Positions 9,614-19,679 of a stretch of DNA of 64,000 bases are shown piece after piece. The stretch is taken from assembly GCF_017052465.1 (NCBI RefSeq), contig NZ_JAFHKT010000128.1, forward strand, positions 56,562 to 120,561, read 5' to 3'. How positions within the stretch are numbered: the first letter of the stretch is position 1; every line of letters begins with the position of its first letter. Position numbers and translations under genes: made by a program. Source of the stretch: Arthrobacter pascens (GTDB lineage Bacteria; Actinomycetota; Actinomycetes; Actinomycetales; Micrococcaceae). The notes under the pieces are model-generated. The model made no database searches. It saw only the letters and a program-made list of their open reading frames with translations, and had not been told where the DNA came from.

Positions 9614-10002
9614 GTCGCCTGACTCTCTTTCAGTAAATGCTGCTCTGTTTACTTACCTGTTGTATGTGGCTGCCGAAGCATTTGAAGTTTGAACTACCAC
9701 CCGCCGCACAAGCTGAATCCGGATGAATCCGGGTTCCTCAACCTGCCGACGTAACCGACCCCCGCGGTCGGGCGTGTCGCACCTTCGAAGCGTGCGAGCC
9801 CGCAGTTCCATGGGGAGTGGGTTATGTTTGGACTTCGACCTGGACCCTGGCACCCGGCATTATCCGGATCGGGACGCGAAGAAGCGCTTGAACAACTCAT
9901 CTAGTATGCCGGATTTTGCCCGGGGATGCGAATCAGCCCGCTGCGAGCCGGGCACGGGCCCGGGTCATTGCCTTCGGAAATCTTCGAATGGATGATAGAT
10001 GA
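9614..10002. other. Divergent spacer between rpsJ and the beta-glucosidase gene
   Basis: No supported gene in 389 bp. It must hold the S10-operon promoter and leader (minus) and the glucosidase promoter (plus). On the plus strand a TAGTAT -10-like hexamer occurs at 9902-9907 and an AAGCGCTT palindrome at 9882-9889. No convincing pair of promoter boxes for rpsJ could be picked by eye, and no S10-leader hairpin of the E. coli type is evident. Confidence 0.5.
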
Positions 10003-11451
10003 ATGGCCGTGCAGAATGCTGACGCCGTAAACAACTCCTCCGTGCAGGACCTCGCCGGTCGGCTCAGGCCCGGTTTCACCTTGGGCGTGGCGGCTGCGGC
10101 ATTCCAGATCGAGGGCGCCCTCGCCGCCGACGGCCGGGGCCCGTCAGGCTGGGACGCGTTCGCCGAAAAACCCGGCAAGATACTGAATGGGCACTCCCCC
10201 GCGGTGGCCTGCGACCATTACAACCGGGTTCCCGAGGACATTGCACTCATCCGGGAACTGGGGATCGACTCCTACCGGTTCTCGCTGTCCTGGCCGCGGA
10301 TCCAGCCGGACGGCCGCGGTCCCTTCAACTCCCAGGGCCTGGATTTCTACGACAGGCTCATCGACCAACTGCTCGCAGCGGGCATCTCCCCCATGGTGAC
10401 CCTCTACCACTGGGACACACCGCTCCCCCTCGAACGCAGCGGCGGCTGGATGAACCGCGCCACGGCGGAGCACTTCGCGGCGTACGCCGCGGCCGCCGGC
10501 AAACGGCTCGGCGACCGTGTGGCGCAGTGGGTCACGCTCAACGAACCCGTCTCCGTAACGCTGAACGGCTATGCGCTCGGCGTGCACGCGCCCGGCCGGG
10601 ATCTGCTGTTCAAGGCCCTGCCCTCGGTGCATCACCAGCTGCTGGCCCACGGGCTTGCCGTCCAGGCGCTGCGGGCCGCCGGTGTTGCCGGCGGCATCGG
10701 TGTGACCAACCTTCACTCGCCCGTACGCCCGGCCTCGCGGAGGTTCACCGACCGCCTGCTGGCCAAAGTCTTTGACCTGGTCCTGAACAGGATTTACGCC
10801 GATCCCATCCTGCTGGGCCGCTATCCGAAGCCTCCCGTCGCTGCCCGCCCCTGGTTCAGGTACCTCACCAAAGCGTCCGACGACGACCTCCGCCTCATCA
10901 GCCAGCCCCTGGACTTCTACGGGGTGAACTACTACTACCCGGTGAAAGTGGCCACCGGGCGCGGCCCGGCCGAGAGTCCCGCGGGCAGGACCGAGACCAT
11001 GACGCGCATGCCGTTCCATCTGGCGGCGTTTCCGGAATACGACACCACGGGGTTCGGCTGGCCGGTGGCACCCGAACATCTGGGAATCCTGCTCCGTGAA
11101 CTCAAGGACAGGTATGGGGCCGCCCTGCCTCCGCTGTACATCACGGAGAGCGGCGCAAGCTTCCCGGAGCCGGAGCACGTTGCCGGGCCCATCGCGGACG
11201 CCCGCCGCATCGACTATCTGGCCCACCACCTTCAGCAGGCGATGGCGTCCACCGCGCCAGGCGGCATCGCGCACGACGTGGAACTGCTGGGCTACTACGT
11301 CTGGACGCTGATGGATAACTTCGAATGGGCGGCCGGGTATTCGCAGCGTTTCGGCCTGGTGCATGTGGACTTTGACACGCTGAAGCGCACGCCCAAGACG
11401 TCCTTCTACTGGCTGCAGGCCCTCAGCCGTGCCAGGAAGGCACGCGCCTGA
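10003..11451 (+). CDS. GH1 family beta-glucosidase
   Basis: A glycoside hydrolase family 1 enzyme that would release glucose from cellobiose or aryl-beta-glucosides, working in the cytoplasm since no signal peptide is visible. 482 residues, a typical GH1 length. Motifs in order: FTLGVAAAAFQIEGALAADG (N-terminal GH1 signature), YHWDTPLPLER, the acid/base Glu181 in TLNEP, and the nucleophile Glu382 in ITESGASF (most relatives read ITENG). WTLMDNFEWAAGYSQRFGLV near the C-terminus is strongly conserved. The gene has no linked transporter or regulator in the window. It stands convergent with a small membrane-peptide gene 11 bp away. Exact sugar preference cannot be told from sequence. Confidence 0.93.
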   Translation: MAVQNADAVNNSSVQDLAGRLRPGFTLGVAAAAFQIEGALAADGRGPSGWDAFAEKPGKILNGHSPAVACDHYNRVPEDIALIRELGIDSYRFSLSWPRIQPDGRGPFNSQGLDFYDRLIDQLLAAGISPMVTLYHWDTPLPLERSGGWMNRATAEHFAAYAAAAGKRLGDRVAQWVTLNEPVSVTLNGYALGVHAPGRDLLFKALPSVHHQLLAHGLAVQALRAAGVAGGIGVTNLHSPVRPASRRFTDRLLAKVFDLVLNRIYADPILLGRYPKPPVAARPWFRYLTKASDDDLRLISQPLDFYGVNYYYPVKVATGRGPAESPAGRTETMTRMPFHLAAFPEYDTTGFGWPVAPEHLGILLRELKDRYGAALPPLYITESGASFPEPEHVAGPIADARRIDYLAHHLQQAMASTAPGGIAHDVELLGYYVWTLMDNFEWAAGYSQRFGLVHVDFDTLKRTPKTSFYWLQALSRARKARA

Positions 11452-11462
11452 GGAACCCGCCG

Positions 11463-11588
11463 CTATTTGTTCTTGTTGGCCCGGTTGATGCGCTTGGCGC
11501 GGTCAATCTCATTGCGGAAATGCTTCTTGGCCCAGAAAACACCCGCCACAACGGCTGCAGCCACAATCAGGAAAATCAGAAATTCCAT
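11463..11588 (-). CDS. 41-residue single-pass membrane peptide
   Basis: Small protein reading MEFLIFLIVAAAVVAGVFWA then KKHFRNEIDRAKRINRANKN-K. One N-terminal hydrophobic helix (about residues 2-20) is followed by a highly basic, probably cytoplasmic helix. The frame stays open further upstream, but the ATG at 11586-11588 is preceded by an AGAGGGGG ribosome binding site 6 nt away and the upstream codons look non-coding. It follows the 1407-residue membrane protein by 64 bp on the same strand, so both may share a transcript. Function unknown. Confidence 0.65.
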   Translation of the reverse strand: MEFLIFLIVAAAVVAGVFWAKKHFRNEIDRAKRINRANKNK

Positions 11589-11652
11589 GATGTGCCCCCT
11601 CTCTTGGGGCAACGATATCAGGGCACGGCCGTGCCGCATTGACGGGTGCTGC

Positions 11653-14600
11653 TCAGTCTGTTCCCGCCGGCTTGCCGCGGCTGAGCCTCCAGAGGGCGAG
11701 TGCGATGAGGCCGGCTGCAATCAGGGCGAGCAGCACATACGTGTACTGGCGCATGGCCCACATGATGCAAAGTGCCACACCCGCCGCACCCCACCACACA
11801 AAAAGCCGTTCGCCGTAGCCCAGCCCCGCCACGATCAGCACGGCGAAGCATGCCAGCACCCAGAGTTGCTGGGCACCGTCGCCTCCCAGGATCACCAGAA
11901 GCCCGCCCAGCGAGAGCAGCCCAGCGGCAAGGCCGACGTAAAGCCTGCCGGCAGCGTCATGACCGGACCGGTAGCGCAGCACGCCGAGGACCGCGGCCAG
12001 CACCACGTACCACTGGGCTGTCCAGAACGGGTCAGGCCAGAAGGGGTCGTCCCGGAACGGACCCGGCAGCCCGGGCTCGGCAAACAGCGCCGCGCGCTGA
12101 ACCGCGGCGGTCACCGCAAGGGACCCCAGCTCCGCGGCAGGCCTCCGCATCGCTGCCGGCACCTCCAGCCAGACGACGACGGCGGTCGTGGCCACCAGCG
12201 CTGCCCCGGTCCACGACGTTGCGCTGTACAGCAACCCCGTGAACCCCGCGGCCGAGAAGCCCAGGATGGCGGCTCCAACCAGGGAGAGGTAGGGGATGTC
12301 GCTGTAGCGGCTGCCTGCCTCCGGCGAGCCGCCTGCCAACCGTCCCTGACCCTGCAGGCGCAGCCTGCGGAGCCTGCCCGCCGCGTAGAGAGCCATGGAC
12401 GCCGCACCGACCCCAGCCAGCCACGGCAGGTAAAAGCCCCAGGGTCCTGGCACCTCTCCCAGTGCTTCTTCTGCCACCATTCCCGCCCCTGCCAGGGCCG
12501 CCAGAACTGCCGGCGGGTAGAAAACGGGCAACTGTTCAACGTGGGCTGCCGCGAAACACGCCGACGAAAGCGACAGCACGGCCAGGCCGGAAATCCACGC
12601 AGCGGACGCCGGCGCCAGCGCGGCCGATGCAGCCCCGAACGTGAGGGCAGCCGCCAGCCACAGCCAGCGGTCAACTCCCTCGCCTGGCCTGCGCCGCAGC
12701 ACCACCCCGCCTGCCGTGGCCGCCAGGGACAGCCCCAGCAAAGCCGAGGCGACGCCAGCAGCGGTCAACACGGGGGCTGCCAGGAGCACTGTGTTCGAGG
12801 AAGCCTGAGGGAACGGCAGGAGCGGCCCCAACGCGATCACGGCGAAGGCGGCAGTGTAGACGGCCAGGTAGACAGCTCCGCGGGCGGCAAATATCCGGCT
12901 GGCCGCAACGGCGGAGAGCAGCAGCAGAAGCAGGGACAACAGCACCACCCAGCGGCCGCCGTAGTCCGCGGCAGGACCCGTCCGGAACGGCTGGGCAAGA
13001 TACACGAGCGGCAGCAGCGCCTGGCCGGCCAGGGTAATCCAGACTGCCGCCTGCTGGAACGGGACGTCGGTCATGCGGTGACGCATGGCCCAGCGGATGA
13101 TGTGCTGGGCAGCGAACACCAGCGCGAAGGCCACGGCAACGACGGTGGGTGAGGCCGAGACATCGTAGCTGAGCACCACGGCCAGCGCAGCTGCCAGGAT
13201 GCGGGCCGCTGCGAAGTACCAGCCCTTCCACATGCGCTCCTTCACGGCAACCACCATGGCCGCGCTGAAGACCGCGAAGATGCCCAGCAGAATTTCAACG
13301 GCAGGAAGGCTCTCCCCGCGCAGCAACAGCAGGAGGGCGAAGGTTGCCGGGGCGAACACCGCGGACCATCGCTGCAGGCGGAGCAGGTAGCCGGCTGCTG
13401 CGGCACCGGTCGAGAGGAGCACCGTGGTGAACGCGGCATGCGGCGGCAGCGTCTCCGGTTCGAAGCCCGACCCACCGCCATCCACGGCCACGATGGCTGC
13501 TGCCTGCAGCACGAGAAGGACGGCGGCATCTGCCAGGTCGTGGCGTTTGGCTGTCCCGCGGAGAGCCGCACGCAACGGAACGGCCAGCTGAAGGAACAGC
13601 GCGACGGCGAGGACAGTGGCGGGGGCAAGCTCCTCCCCTCCCAGCAGCAGGGGGCCGGTGTCACGGTCGAGCTGGTGGAAGAGGGTCAGCACCAGAGCCG
13701 TCGCGGCAGCACGGGCGAGCCACCAGTAGCACCGCCCGCGCGGCGTCCCGCCCGTCCGCACAGCCGGCGTTCCTCCGCCGGCAGCGTCCTTCCCGGCGCG
13801 GGCGGCGGTCAGCGCAAGGTAGCCCGTGGCGAGGGCCAGCGCTGCATTACCCAGCGGAAGTGTGAGGGTTTCGAAGGCCAGGGGCACGGCCGCCGCGGAG
13901 ACCAGCAGCGGAACAGCCTCGGCGATGGAGAGGCGCCAGCTGCCCTTGTCTTCCTGCCGCGGAAACAGCATCACGCCCACGGCAAGCGACGCCACGAGCT
14001 GGGCTCCGAGGGCAATACCCCCAACGTGCTCCACCTCCGGAAACAGTAAGGACTCCTGCTCAATGAGCGCCAGCATTGTCGTGGCCCCTGCGCCTGCGGC
14101 GGTGAACAGCCCCAGGCTGAGCTGCGGTGCCAGGGCGCGGATACCGCGGCGGAGCAGGACGGCCGTTGCCAGCTGCTGAATGACCAGGACAAGGCACAGC
14201 GCCAGGAGTGCGGACTGGAAACGGGCGTCACTGTCACCGACGGCGGCCGCCGTCACAACGGGTGCCGCCAGGGTGAGTGCCAGCCGGGCAGCCAGGAAAA
14301 AATGGAGCCTCAGCGGCGCGGCGGCCGGAACGGAACGCAGAATCCAGTAGATCGCTCCGGCCACGAGCGCTCCTGCCAGCGTCCAGGCACCCAGCGGGCC
14401 AGCCAGGAGTATGGCCATGCCAAGGGCCCCGGCCGGGGCCCACTCCGCAGCTCCGCGCTGCCTGGCGGCCAGCACCATGCCCGTCAGGAGCGCGATCCCA
14501 GTCAGGGCCGCCAAGGGCCACTCTTCAGCGGAGCCCGCCAGTCTCATCAGGGGATCCCCCGGCTCCACGACCGCGAAGGCAACGGTCACCAGCAGCTGAC

Positions 14601-15876
14601 AAGCAAAGGTGGCGAGCACGTCCGTCTGCCATCGGCTGTGGCGTATGACGCCGGTGACCAGGTCCTGGAAGGGGCCCCTTCCCAAGCCGCCGGCACGCAC
14701 GACGGCTGCCACTGCTTGGACGGCCAGCAGCACGGCCGCCGCGGCGAGGGCGGCACTCCCCCGGTTTGTCAGGTCCCATACCGCGACGGAAACCGCCACC
14801 GTCAGGCTTAGCCTGGCCGCGAGGAACTGGAGTGTGCGGGCCTGTGTCCCGGGCGCCAGGGACGTGACGGCGAAGTAGCACCCGCACATTGCCATGACGC
14901 GTGCATAATCCCCCCGTCCGAGCACCAGCGGAACGATCGTGGCGCCGATTGCCACTGCAGGAACGATGAAGGGATTCAGCTGGGCCAGCGGCCTAAGATA
15001 CAGCGGCGGCAGCCATCGAGGCTGCAGGATGGCAAGGACGGTGAAAGACGCCGCCACCCCGATGAGCGCTGTGAAGTACCAGACCAGCGCCCCGCCAAGG
15101 ACCGCAACCCCGGAGCAGGCAGTGGTTGCGAGGAAGGACAGCGACAGATAGACGAGCACCCGGCTCTCGAGGCGAACGGCCGCTACGGCGTAGGCCGCCG
15201 TCCCGACAGCCGACGTGGTCAGCCAGGCGAGCGGCGCGTTCTCCAGGACAAGCGTGTCCATGGCCAGACCGGCCACCGGTATCAGCGCGAGCCCCGTTCC
15301 GGAGAAGGCCACGGCGGCCGGCTTCAGCCGCGGTGCGCGCCCGTACAGGACCAGGCCTGCCAGATAGAACAGCGCCGTGATGGTGCAGACGCCCGCGAAC
15401 CGCAACGGCGCGGGAAGCCCGGTGCCGATAAAGAGTGACCCCGCCGCGACGAGGAGCAGGCTGGCAACGTAGAGAGTGATGTTGATGCTCTGCTGCTCGC
15501 GCTTGGCCCGTGTAAGCTCGCGCTCGGCCCGTTCCCGCTCACGCTCCGCACGAAGGTCGGCGTCTGAACGCGCTGGAAGGGACGACGGATATGTCGGCGC
15601 AGCCGGCCCCGCCGAATCGAATGGGGGCCGTTGCGGTGCCAGCCGCCGCGGTGCCGGCGCTGCAGGGCGAGTTTCCGGGCGTTCAGCGGCCGGCGGTTCA
15701 GCGGCCGGAGGTTCAGTGGCAGGCGCCGGGGTTACGGGAGCGGGAAACTCCGGTGCCCGGGGCGCCGCAGCTGCGGGCTGTGCCGCGCCTGCCGAGTGGG
15801 CCAGCGCGTCCACCCAACCCTGGAGGTGTCCGGCCCGGTAGCCGGCGTTGTATGCCTCATCGGTGGAGCTCCACAT
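11653..15876 (-). CDS. Giant polytopic membrane protein (1407 aa), unknown function
   Basis: Not assigned to a characterised family. Residues 1-25 (MWSSTDEAYNAGYRAGHLQG) form a soluble start; residues about 30-110 are Pro/Ala/Glu-rich (EPPAAEPPAAERPE) and probably disordered; about 112-135 is a charged helix (RAERERERAERELTRAKREQ). The rest is an almost unbroken series of hydrophobic helices, probably more than 30, ending with a short basic tail (LWRLSRGKPAGTD). The layout resembles the large actinobacterial membrane proteins annotated from a C-terminal domain first seen in Streptomyces SCO7613, but that match is from memory. ATG at 15874-15876. The gene lies downstream of the tuf terminator, so it has its own promoter. 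Base composition matches its neighbours. Confidence 0.85.
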   Translation of the reverse strand: MWSSTDEAYNAGYRAGHLQGWVDALAHSAGAAQPAAAAPRAPEFPAPVTPAPATEPPAAEPPAAERPETRPAAPAPRRLAPQRPPFDSAGPAAPTYPSSLPARSDADLRAERERERAERELTRAKREQQSINITLYVASLLLVAAGSLFIGTGLPAPLRFAGVCTITALFYLAGLVLYGRAPRLKPAAVAFSGTGLALIPVAGLAMDTLVLENAPLAWLTTSAVGTAAYAVAAVRLESRVLVYLSLSFLATTACSGVAVLGGALVWYFTALIGVAASFTVLAILQPRWLPPLYLRPLAQLNPFIVPAVAIGATIVPLVLGRGDYARVMAMCGCYFAVTSLAPGTQARTLQFLAARLSLTVAVSVAVWDLTNRGSAALAAAAVLLAVQAVAAVVRAGGLGRGPFQDLVTGVIRHSRWQTDVLATFACQLLVTVAFAVVEPGDPLMRLAGSAEEWPLAALTGIALLTGMVLAARQRGAAEWAPAGALGMAILLAGPLGAWTLAGALVAGAIYWILRSVPAAAPLRLHFFLAARLALTLAAPVVTAAAVGDSDARFQSALLALCLVLVIQQLATAVLLRRGIRALAPQLSLGLFTAAGAGATTMLALIEQESLLFPEVEHVGGIALGAQLVASLAVGVMLFPRQEDKGSWRLSIAEAVPLLVSAAAVPLAFETLTLPLGNAALALATGYLALTAARAGKDAAGGGTPAVRTGGTPRGRCYWWLARAAATALVLTLFHQLDRDTGPLLLGGEELAPATVLAVALFLQLAVPLRAALRGTAKRHDLADAAVLLVLQAAAIVAVDGGGSGFEPETLPPHAAFTTVLLSTGAAAAGYLLRLQRWSAVFAPATFALLLLLRGESLPAVEILLGIFAVFSAAMVVAVKERMWKGWYFAAARILAAALAVVLSYDVSASPTVVAVAFALVFAAQHIIRWAMRHRMTDVPFQQAAVWITLAGQALLPLVYLAQPFRTGPAADYGGRWVVLLSLLLLLLSAVAASRIFAARGAVYLAVYTAAFAVIALGPLLPFPQASSNTVLLAAPVLTAAGVASALLGLSLAATAGGVVLRRRPGEGVDRWLWLAAALTFGAASAALAPASAAWISGLAVLSLSSACFAAAHVEQLPVFYPPAVLAALAGAGMVAEEALGEVPGPWGFYLPWLAGVGAASMALYAAGRLRRLRLQGQGRLAGGSPEAGSRYSDIPYLSLVGAAILGFSAAGFTGLLYSATSWTGAALVATTAVVVWLEVPAAMRRPAAELGSLAVTAAVQRAALFAEPGLPGPFRDDPFWPDPFWTAQWYVVLAAVLGVLRYRSGHDAAGRLYVGLAAGLLSLGGLLVILGGDGAQQLWVLACFAVLIVAGLGYGERLFVWWGAAGVALCIMWAMRQYTYVLLALIAAGLIALALWRLSRGKPAGTD

Positions 15877-15924
15877 GCCGTCGCCTTCCGACTATTGCCG
15901 ACGGCACCAGATCCCGGAAGCAAT

Positions 15925-15943
15925 TAATCCAATGAATGGATTA
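15925..15943. repeat. TAATCCA/TGGATTA inverted repeat before the 1407-aa gene
   Basis: Perfect 7-bp arms (15925-15931 and 15937-15943) around a 5-nt spacer, in an AT-rich patch 50 bp upstream of the ATG of the giant membrane protein and just beyond the tuf terminator. The size and position fit an operator for a dimeric regulator overlapping the promoter. No partner regulator is encoded nearby. Confidence 0.4.
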
Positions 15944-15954
15944 AGAGTAGCCAA

Positions 15955-15990
15955 AAAACAGCCCCGCTGCACTAGCAGCGGGGCTGTTTT
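15955..15990 (-). terminator. Terminator after tuf
   Basis: Perfect 16-bp inverted repeat (arms 15955-15970 and 15975-15990) with a 4-nt loop. The GC core AGCCCCGCTGC is flanked by A/T runs, so the minus-strand transcript ends in a U-run (GCTGTTTTTTGG). It starts 50 bp after the tuf stop. T-runs on both sides make it potentially bidirectional, although no plus-strand gene ends here. Confidence 0.88.
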
Positions 15991-16039
15991 AGAAGATCCG
16001 TCCGGCCCTCAGGCCTTCCGATCCATGATCAGCAAGTTA

Positions 16040-17230
16040 CTACTTGTTGATCTTGGTGACGCGTCCCGAACCAACGGTGCGGCCGCCTTCGCGGATAGCG
16101 AAGCCGAGGCCCTCTTCCATAGCGATCGGCTGGATGAGCGCAACGGTCATCTCAGTGTTGTCGCCGGGCATAACCATTTCCGTGCCTTCCGGCAGGGTGA
16201 TAACGCCGGTGACGTCCGTCGTACGGAAGTAGAACTGCGGGCGGTAGTTCGAGTAGAACGGGTTGTGACGTCCGCCTTCGTCCTTGGAGAGGATGTAGAC
16301 GTTTGCCTCGAAGTCGGTGTGCGGGGTGATGGAACCCGGCTTGACGACAACCTGGCCACGCTCTACGTCATCGCGCTTCAGACCGCGGAGCAGGAGGCCA
16401 CAGTTCTCGCCGGCCCATGCTTCGTCGAGCTGCTTGTGGAACATCTCGATACCGGTAACCGTGGTCTTCTGGACCGGGCGGATGCCGACGATCTCGACCT
16501 CGGAGTTGATCGCGAGGGTTCCACGCTCGGCGCGGCCCGTAACAACGGTGCCACGGCCGGTGATCGTGAAGACGTCTTCGATCGGCATCAGGAACGGCTT
16601 GTCGCGGTCACGTACGGGGTCCGGAACGGACTCGTCGACAGCAGCCATCAGGTCCTCAACGGACTTGACCCACTCGGGGTCGCCTTCCAGGGCCTTCAGG
16701 CCGGAAACGCGGACAACCGGAGCTTCGTCGCCGTCGAAGCCCTGCGAGCTCAGGAGCTCACGAACTTCCATTTCGACGAGGTCAAGGAGTTCCTCATCGT
16801 CAACCATGTCTGCCTTGTTCAGCGCGACCAGCAGGTAGGGAACGCCAACCTGGCGGGCAAGCAGAACGTGCTCGCGGGTCTGGGCCATCGGACCGTCAGT
16901 GGCGGCAACCACGAGGATTGCACCGTCCATCTGAGCAGCGCCGGTGATCATGTTCTTGATGTAGTCAGCGTGACCCGGAGCGTCTACGTGTGCGTAGTGG
17001 CGCTTTTCGGTCTGGTACTCAACGTGGGAGATGTTGATGGTAATGCCGCGCTGACGCTCTTCGGGAGCAGAGTCAATCGACGCGAAGTCACGCTTCTCGT
17101 TGAGAGTCGGGTACTTGTCGTACAGCACCTTGGAAATGGCGGCCGTCAACGTCGTCTTACCGTGGTCAACGTGACCAATGGTACCGATGTTAACGTGCGG
17201 CTTAGTCCGCTCGAACTTTGCCTTTGCCAC
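16040..17230 (-). CDS. tuf: Translation elongation factor Tu
   Basis: GTPase that delivers aminoacyl-tRNA to the ribosome. 396 residues, standard length. G1 motif GHVDHGKTT (P-loop), DAPGH (G3), NKADM (G4) and the C-terminal [19 protein letters not shown] are all intact. It follows fusA by 265 bp, so it has its own promoter besides possible read-through from the str operon, and it is closed by a strong terminator. A single tuf copy is visible. Confidence 0.99.
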   Translation of the reverse strand: MAKAKFERTKPHVNIGTIGHVDHGKTTLTAAISKVLYDKYPTLNEKRDFASIDSAPEERQRGITINISHVEYQTEKRHYAHVDAPGHADYIKNMITGAAQMDGAILVVAATDGPMAQTREHVLLARQVGVPYLLVALNKADMVDDEELLDLVEMEVRELLSSQGFDGDEAPVVRVSGLKALEGDPEWVKSVEDLMAAVDESVPDPVRDRDKPFLMPIEDVFTITGRGTVVTGRAERGTLAINSEVEIVGIRPVQKTTVTGIEMFHKQLDEAWAGENCGLLLRGLKRDDVERGQVVVKPGSITPHTDFEANVYILSKDEGGRHNPFYSNYRPQFYFRTTDVTGVITLPEGTEMVMPGDNTEMTVALIQPIAMEEGLGFAIREGGRTVGSGRVTKINK

Positions 17231-17348
17231 AGGTTCCTCCTAGAACGTTTTTCAAATGACTTACCCTTCGACCGCGCTTGTCGCGGCAGAAACTCCAGTA
17301 AGTCTACTTGGGGGCTTTGGATTGGTGAAATTGCAGATTCAGGAACTA

Positions 17349-17354
17349 ATACTA
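17349..17354 (-). promoter_or_regulatory. tuf: Candidate -10 box of a tuf promoter
   Basis: On the minus strand the hexamer TAGTAT lies in the 265-bp fusA-tuf spacer, about 120 bp upstream of the tuf ATG. No canonical -35 is visible at 16-18 nt. The long spacer and high expression expected of tuf support a promoter here; the precise box is a guess. Confidence 0.35.
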
Positions 17355-17495
17355 GTCCAGTCCCTAGAGCCTGTTCGCGCAGACGGCCGGCACCGGCTTG
17401 ACCGGATGGCACTGACCGGAGGCCGGCCGCCTGCACCAGGCGGGCTTCCGTTACCGGAAACGCGCCCGAGTTGTTCGCATGAAACAGTCCGAAGA

Positions 17496-19610
17496 CTATT
17501 CGCCGCGGGTCTTCTGGATGATCTCGTCGGCAACTGCCTTCGGGACCTCGGCGTAGCTGTTGAACGTCATGGAGTAAACAGCACGGCCCTGGGTCTTCGA
17601 ACGCAGGTCACCGATGTAGCCGAACATGCCGGACAGCGGGACGTGCGCACGGATGACCTTGACGCCCTGAGCATCCTCCATGGACTGCATCTGGCCACGG
17701 CGGGAGTTGAGGTCACCGATAACTTCACCCATGTATTCCTCAGGGGTGCGGACCTCAACATCCATCAGCGGTTCGAGCAGAACAGGGTTCGCCTTACGCG
17801 CGGCTTCCTTGAAAGCCATACGGCCGGCGATCTTGAACGCCATTTCCGAGGAGTCAACATCGTGGTACGCGCCGTCAATCAGCGTGGCCTTGATGCCAAC
17901 AACCGGGTAGCCTGCCAGGACGCCATCGTTCAGCGCATCCTGGATACCGGCGTCGACAGACGGAATGTACTCGCGAGGAACGCGGCCACCAGTGACCTTG
18001 TTCTCGAACTCGTACAGCTCGCCTTCAGCGGTATCCAGCGGCTCGATCGCGATCTGGATCTTCGCGAACTGGCCGGAACCACCGGTCTGCTTCTTGTGCG
18101 TGTAGTCGTGACGCTCTACAACACGCTTGATGGTTTCGCGGTAAGCAACCTGCGGCTTGCCGACGTTTGCCTCGACCTTGAATTCGCGGCGCATGCGGTC
18201 CACCAGGATGTCCAGGTGGAGCTCGCCCATGCCGGCGATGATGGTCTGGCCGGTGTCTTCGTTGAGGGAGACCTGGAAGGTCGGATCCTCAGCGGAGAGC
18301 TTCTGGATGGCCGTGGAGAGCTTCTCCTGGTCACCCTTGGTGTTGGGCTCGATGGCAACCGAGATCACGGGCTCCGGGAAGCTCATGGACTCGAGGACGA
18401 TCTGGTTGCTGGAGTCGCACAGGGTGTCACCCGTGGTGGTGTCCTTCAGACCGATGGCTGCGTAGATGTGGCCGGCGGTAGCGCCCTCAACAGGCATTTC
18501 CTTGTTGGCGTGCATCTGGAACAGCTTGCCGATACGTTCCTTCTTGCCCTTGGTGGAGTTGACCACCTGTGCGCCTGCTTCCACGTGACCGGAGTACACG
18601 CGGATGAAGGTCAGCTGGCCGAAGAACGGGTGAGCCGCGATCTTGAACGCAAGAGCCGAGAACGGCTCTTCCGAAGAAGGTGCACGGGTCAGTTCCTTCT
18701 CTTCGTCGCGAGGATCGTGACCGATCATCGGGGGGACGTCGAGCGGGTTCGGCAGGTAGTCGACGACGGCATCCAGCATCGGCTGAACGCCGCGGTTCTT
18801 GAAGGCGGAACCACAGAAGACCGGGTAGATCTCGGAGTTGATCGTCATCTTGCGGATGCCGGCCTTGAGCTCGTCGATGCTGATTTCTTCACCTTCGAGG
18901 TACTTCTCCATGAGTTCCTCGGAGGCCTCAGCAACGGCCTCGACCAGGTTCGCGCGGTATTCCTCGGCCTTGGCCTGGAGGTCTGCCGGGATTTCGCGGA
19001 TCTCGTACTTGGCACCCATGGTGACGTCACCCTTGGCATCGCCGGGCCACACCAGTGCGCGCATGTAGAGCAGGTCCACGACGCCGATGAAGTCGTTCTC
19101 GGCACCGATGGGCAGCTGCATGACCAGCGGCTTGGCGCCGAGGCGGCTGATGATGGTGTCCACGGTGAAGTAGAAGTCAGCACCGAGCTTGTCCATCTTG
19201 TTGACGAAGCAGATACGCGGAACGTTGTACTTGTCAGCCTGACGCCAAACGGTCTCAGACTGCGGCTCAACGCCTTCCTTGCCGTCAAAGACGGCAACGG
19301 CACCGTCGAGGACGCGCAGGGAGCGCTCAACCTCAACGGTGAAGTCCACGTGGCCGGGGGTGTCGATGATGTTGATCTGGTTGTTTTCCCAGAAGCAGGT
19401 CACGGCGGCAGACGTGATGGTGATGCCGCGTTCCTTCTCCTGTTCCATCCAGTCGGTGGTCGACGCGCCGTCGTGCGTTTCGCCGATCTTGTGGTTCACA
19501 CCTGTGTAGAACAGAATGCGCTCGGTGGTGGTGGTCTTGCCAGCATCAATGTGGGCCATGATGCCGATGTTGCGGACCTTACTAAGGTCTGTAAGCACGT
19601 CCTGTGCCAC
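17496..19610 (-). CDS. fusA: Translation elongation factor G
   Basis: GTPase that drives ribosomal translocation. 704 residues, standard length. G-domain motifs: [19 protein letters not shown] (P-loop), [20 protein letters not shown] and [11 protein letters not shown]-terminal domains IV and V are complete ([20 protein letters not shown]). The start is GTG at 19608-19610. It follows rpsG by 69 bp in the str operon. Confidence 0.99.
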   Translation of the reverse strand: MAQDVLTDLSKVRNIGIMAHIDAGKTTTTERILFYTGVNHKIGETHDGASTTDWMEQEKERGITITSAAVTCFWENNQINIIDTPGHVDFTVEVERSLRVLDGAVAVFDGKEGVEPQSETVWRQADKYNVPRICFVNKMDKLGADFYFTVDTIISRLGAKPLVMQLPIGAENDFIGVVDLLYMRALVWPGDAKGDVTMGAKYEIREIPADLQAKAEEYRANLVEAVAEASEELMEKYLEGEEISIDELKAGIRKMTINSEIYPVFCGSAFKNRGVQPMLDAVVDYLPNPLDVPPMIGHDPRDEEKELTRAPSSEEPFSALAFKIAAHPFFGQLTFIRVYSGHVEAGAQVVNSTKGKKERIGKLFQMHANKEMPVEGATAGHIYAAIGLKDTTTGDTLCDSSNQIVLESMSFPEPVISVAIEPNTKGDQEKLSTAIQKLSAEDPTFQVSLNEDTGQTIIAGMGELHLDILVDRMRREFKVEANVGKPQVAYRETIKRVVERHDYTHKKQTGGSGQFAKIQIAIEPLDTAEGELYEFENKVTGGRVPREYIPSVDAGIQDALNDGVLAGYPVVGIKATLIDGAYHDVDSSEMAFKIAGRMAFKEAARKANPVLLEPLMDVEVRTPEEYMGEVIGDLNSRRGQMQSMEDAQGVKVIRAHVPLSGMFGYIGDLRSKTQGRAVYSMTFNSYAEVPKAVADEIIQKTRGE

Positions 19611-19679
19611 GGTGTCTCCCTTTCGGATGGACTACGCGTTCGCCGCCGGCTCGTCTGAGCCGGCGGCGTCCGGGAAGTT

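Noticed and set aside
10144..11364. A 406-codon minus-strand frame opposite the GH1 gene
   Set aside because: The plus strand carries all GH1 catalytic motifs; the minus frame has none.
11622..11635. GGCACGGCCGTGCC palindrome after the giant membrane protein gene
   Set aside because: Short GC palindromes like this occur by chance in high-GC DNA. No loop for a hairpin and no T-run.
11467..13152. A 561-codon plus-strand frame rich in Gln, Arg and His opposite the giant membrane protein
   Set aside because: Composition is that of an antisense frame of a hydrophobic high-GC gene. No start signal.
17256..19658. An 800-codon open frame on the plus strand opposite fusA
   Set aside because: Mirror frame of EF-G. 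It lacks any protein-family signature and spans the fusA-tuf spacer.
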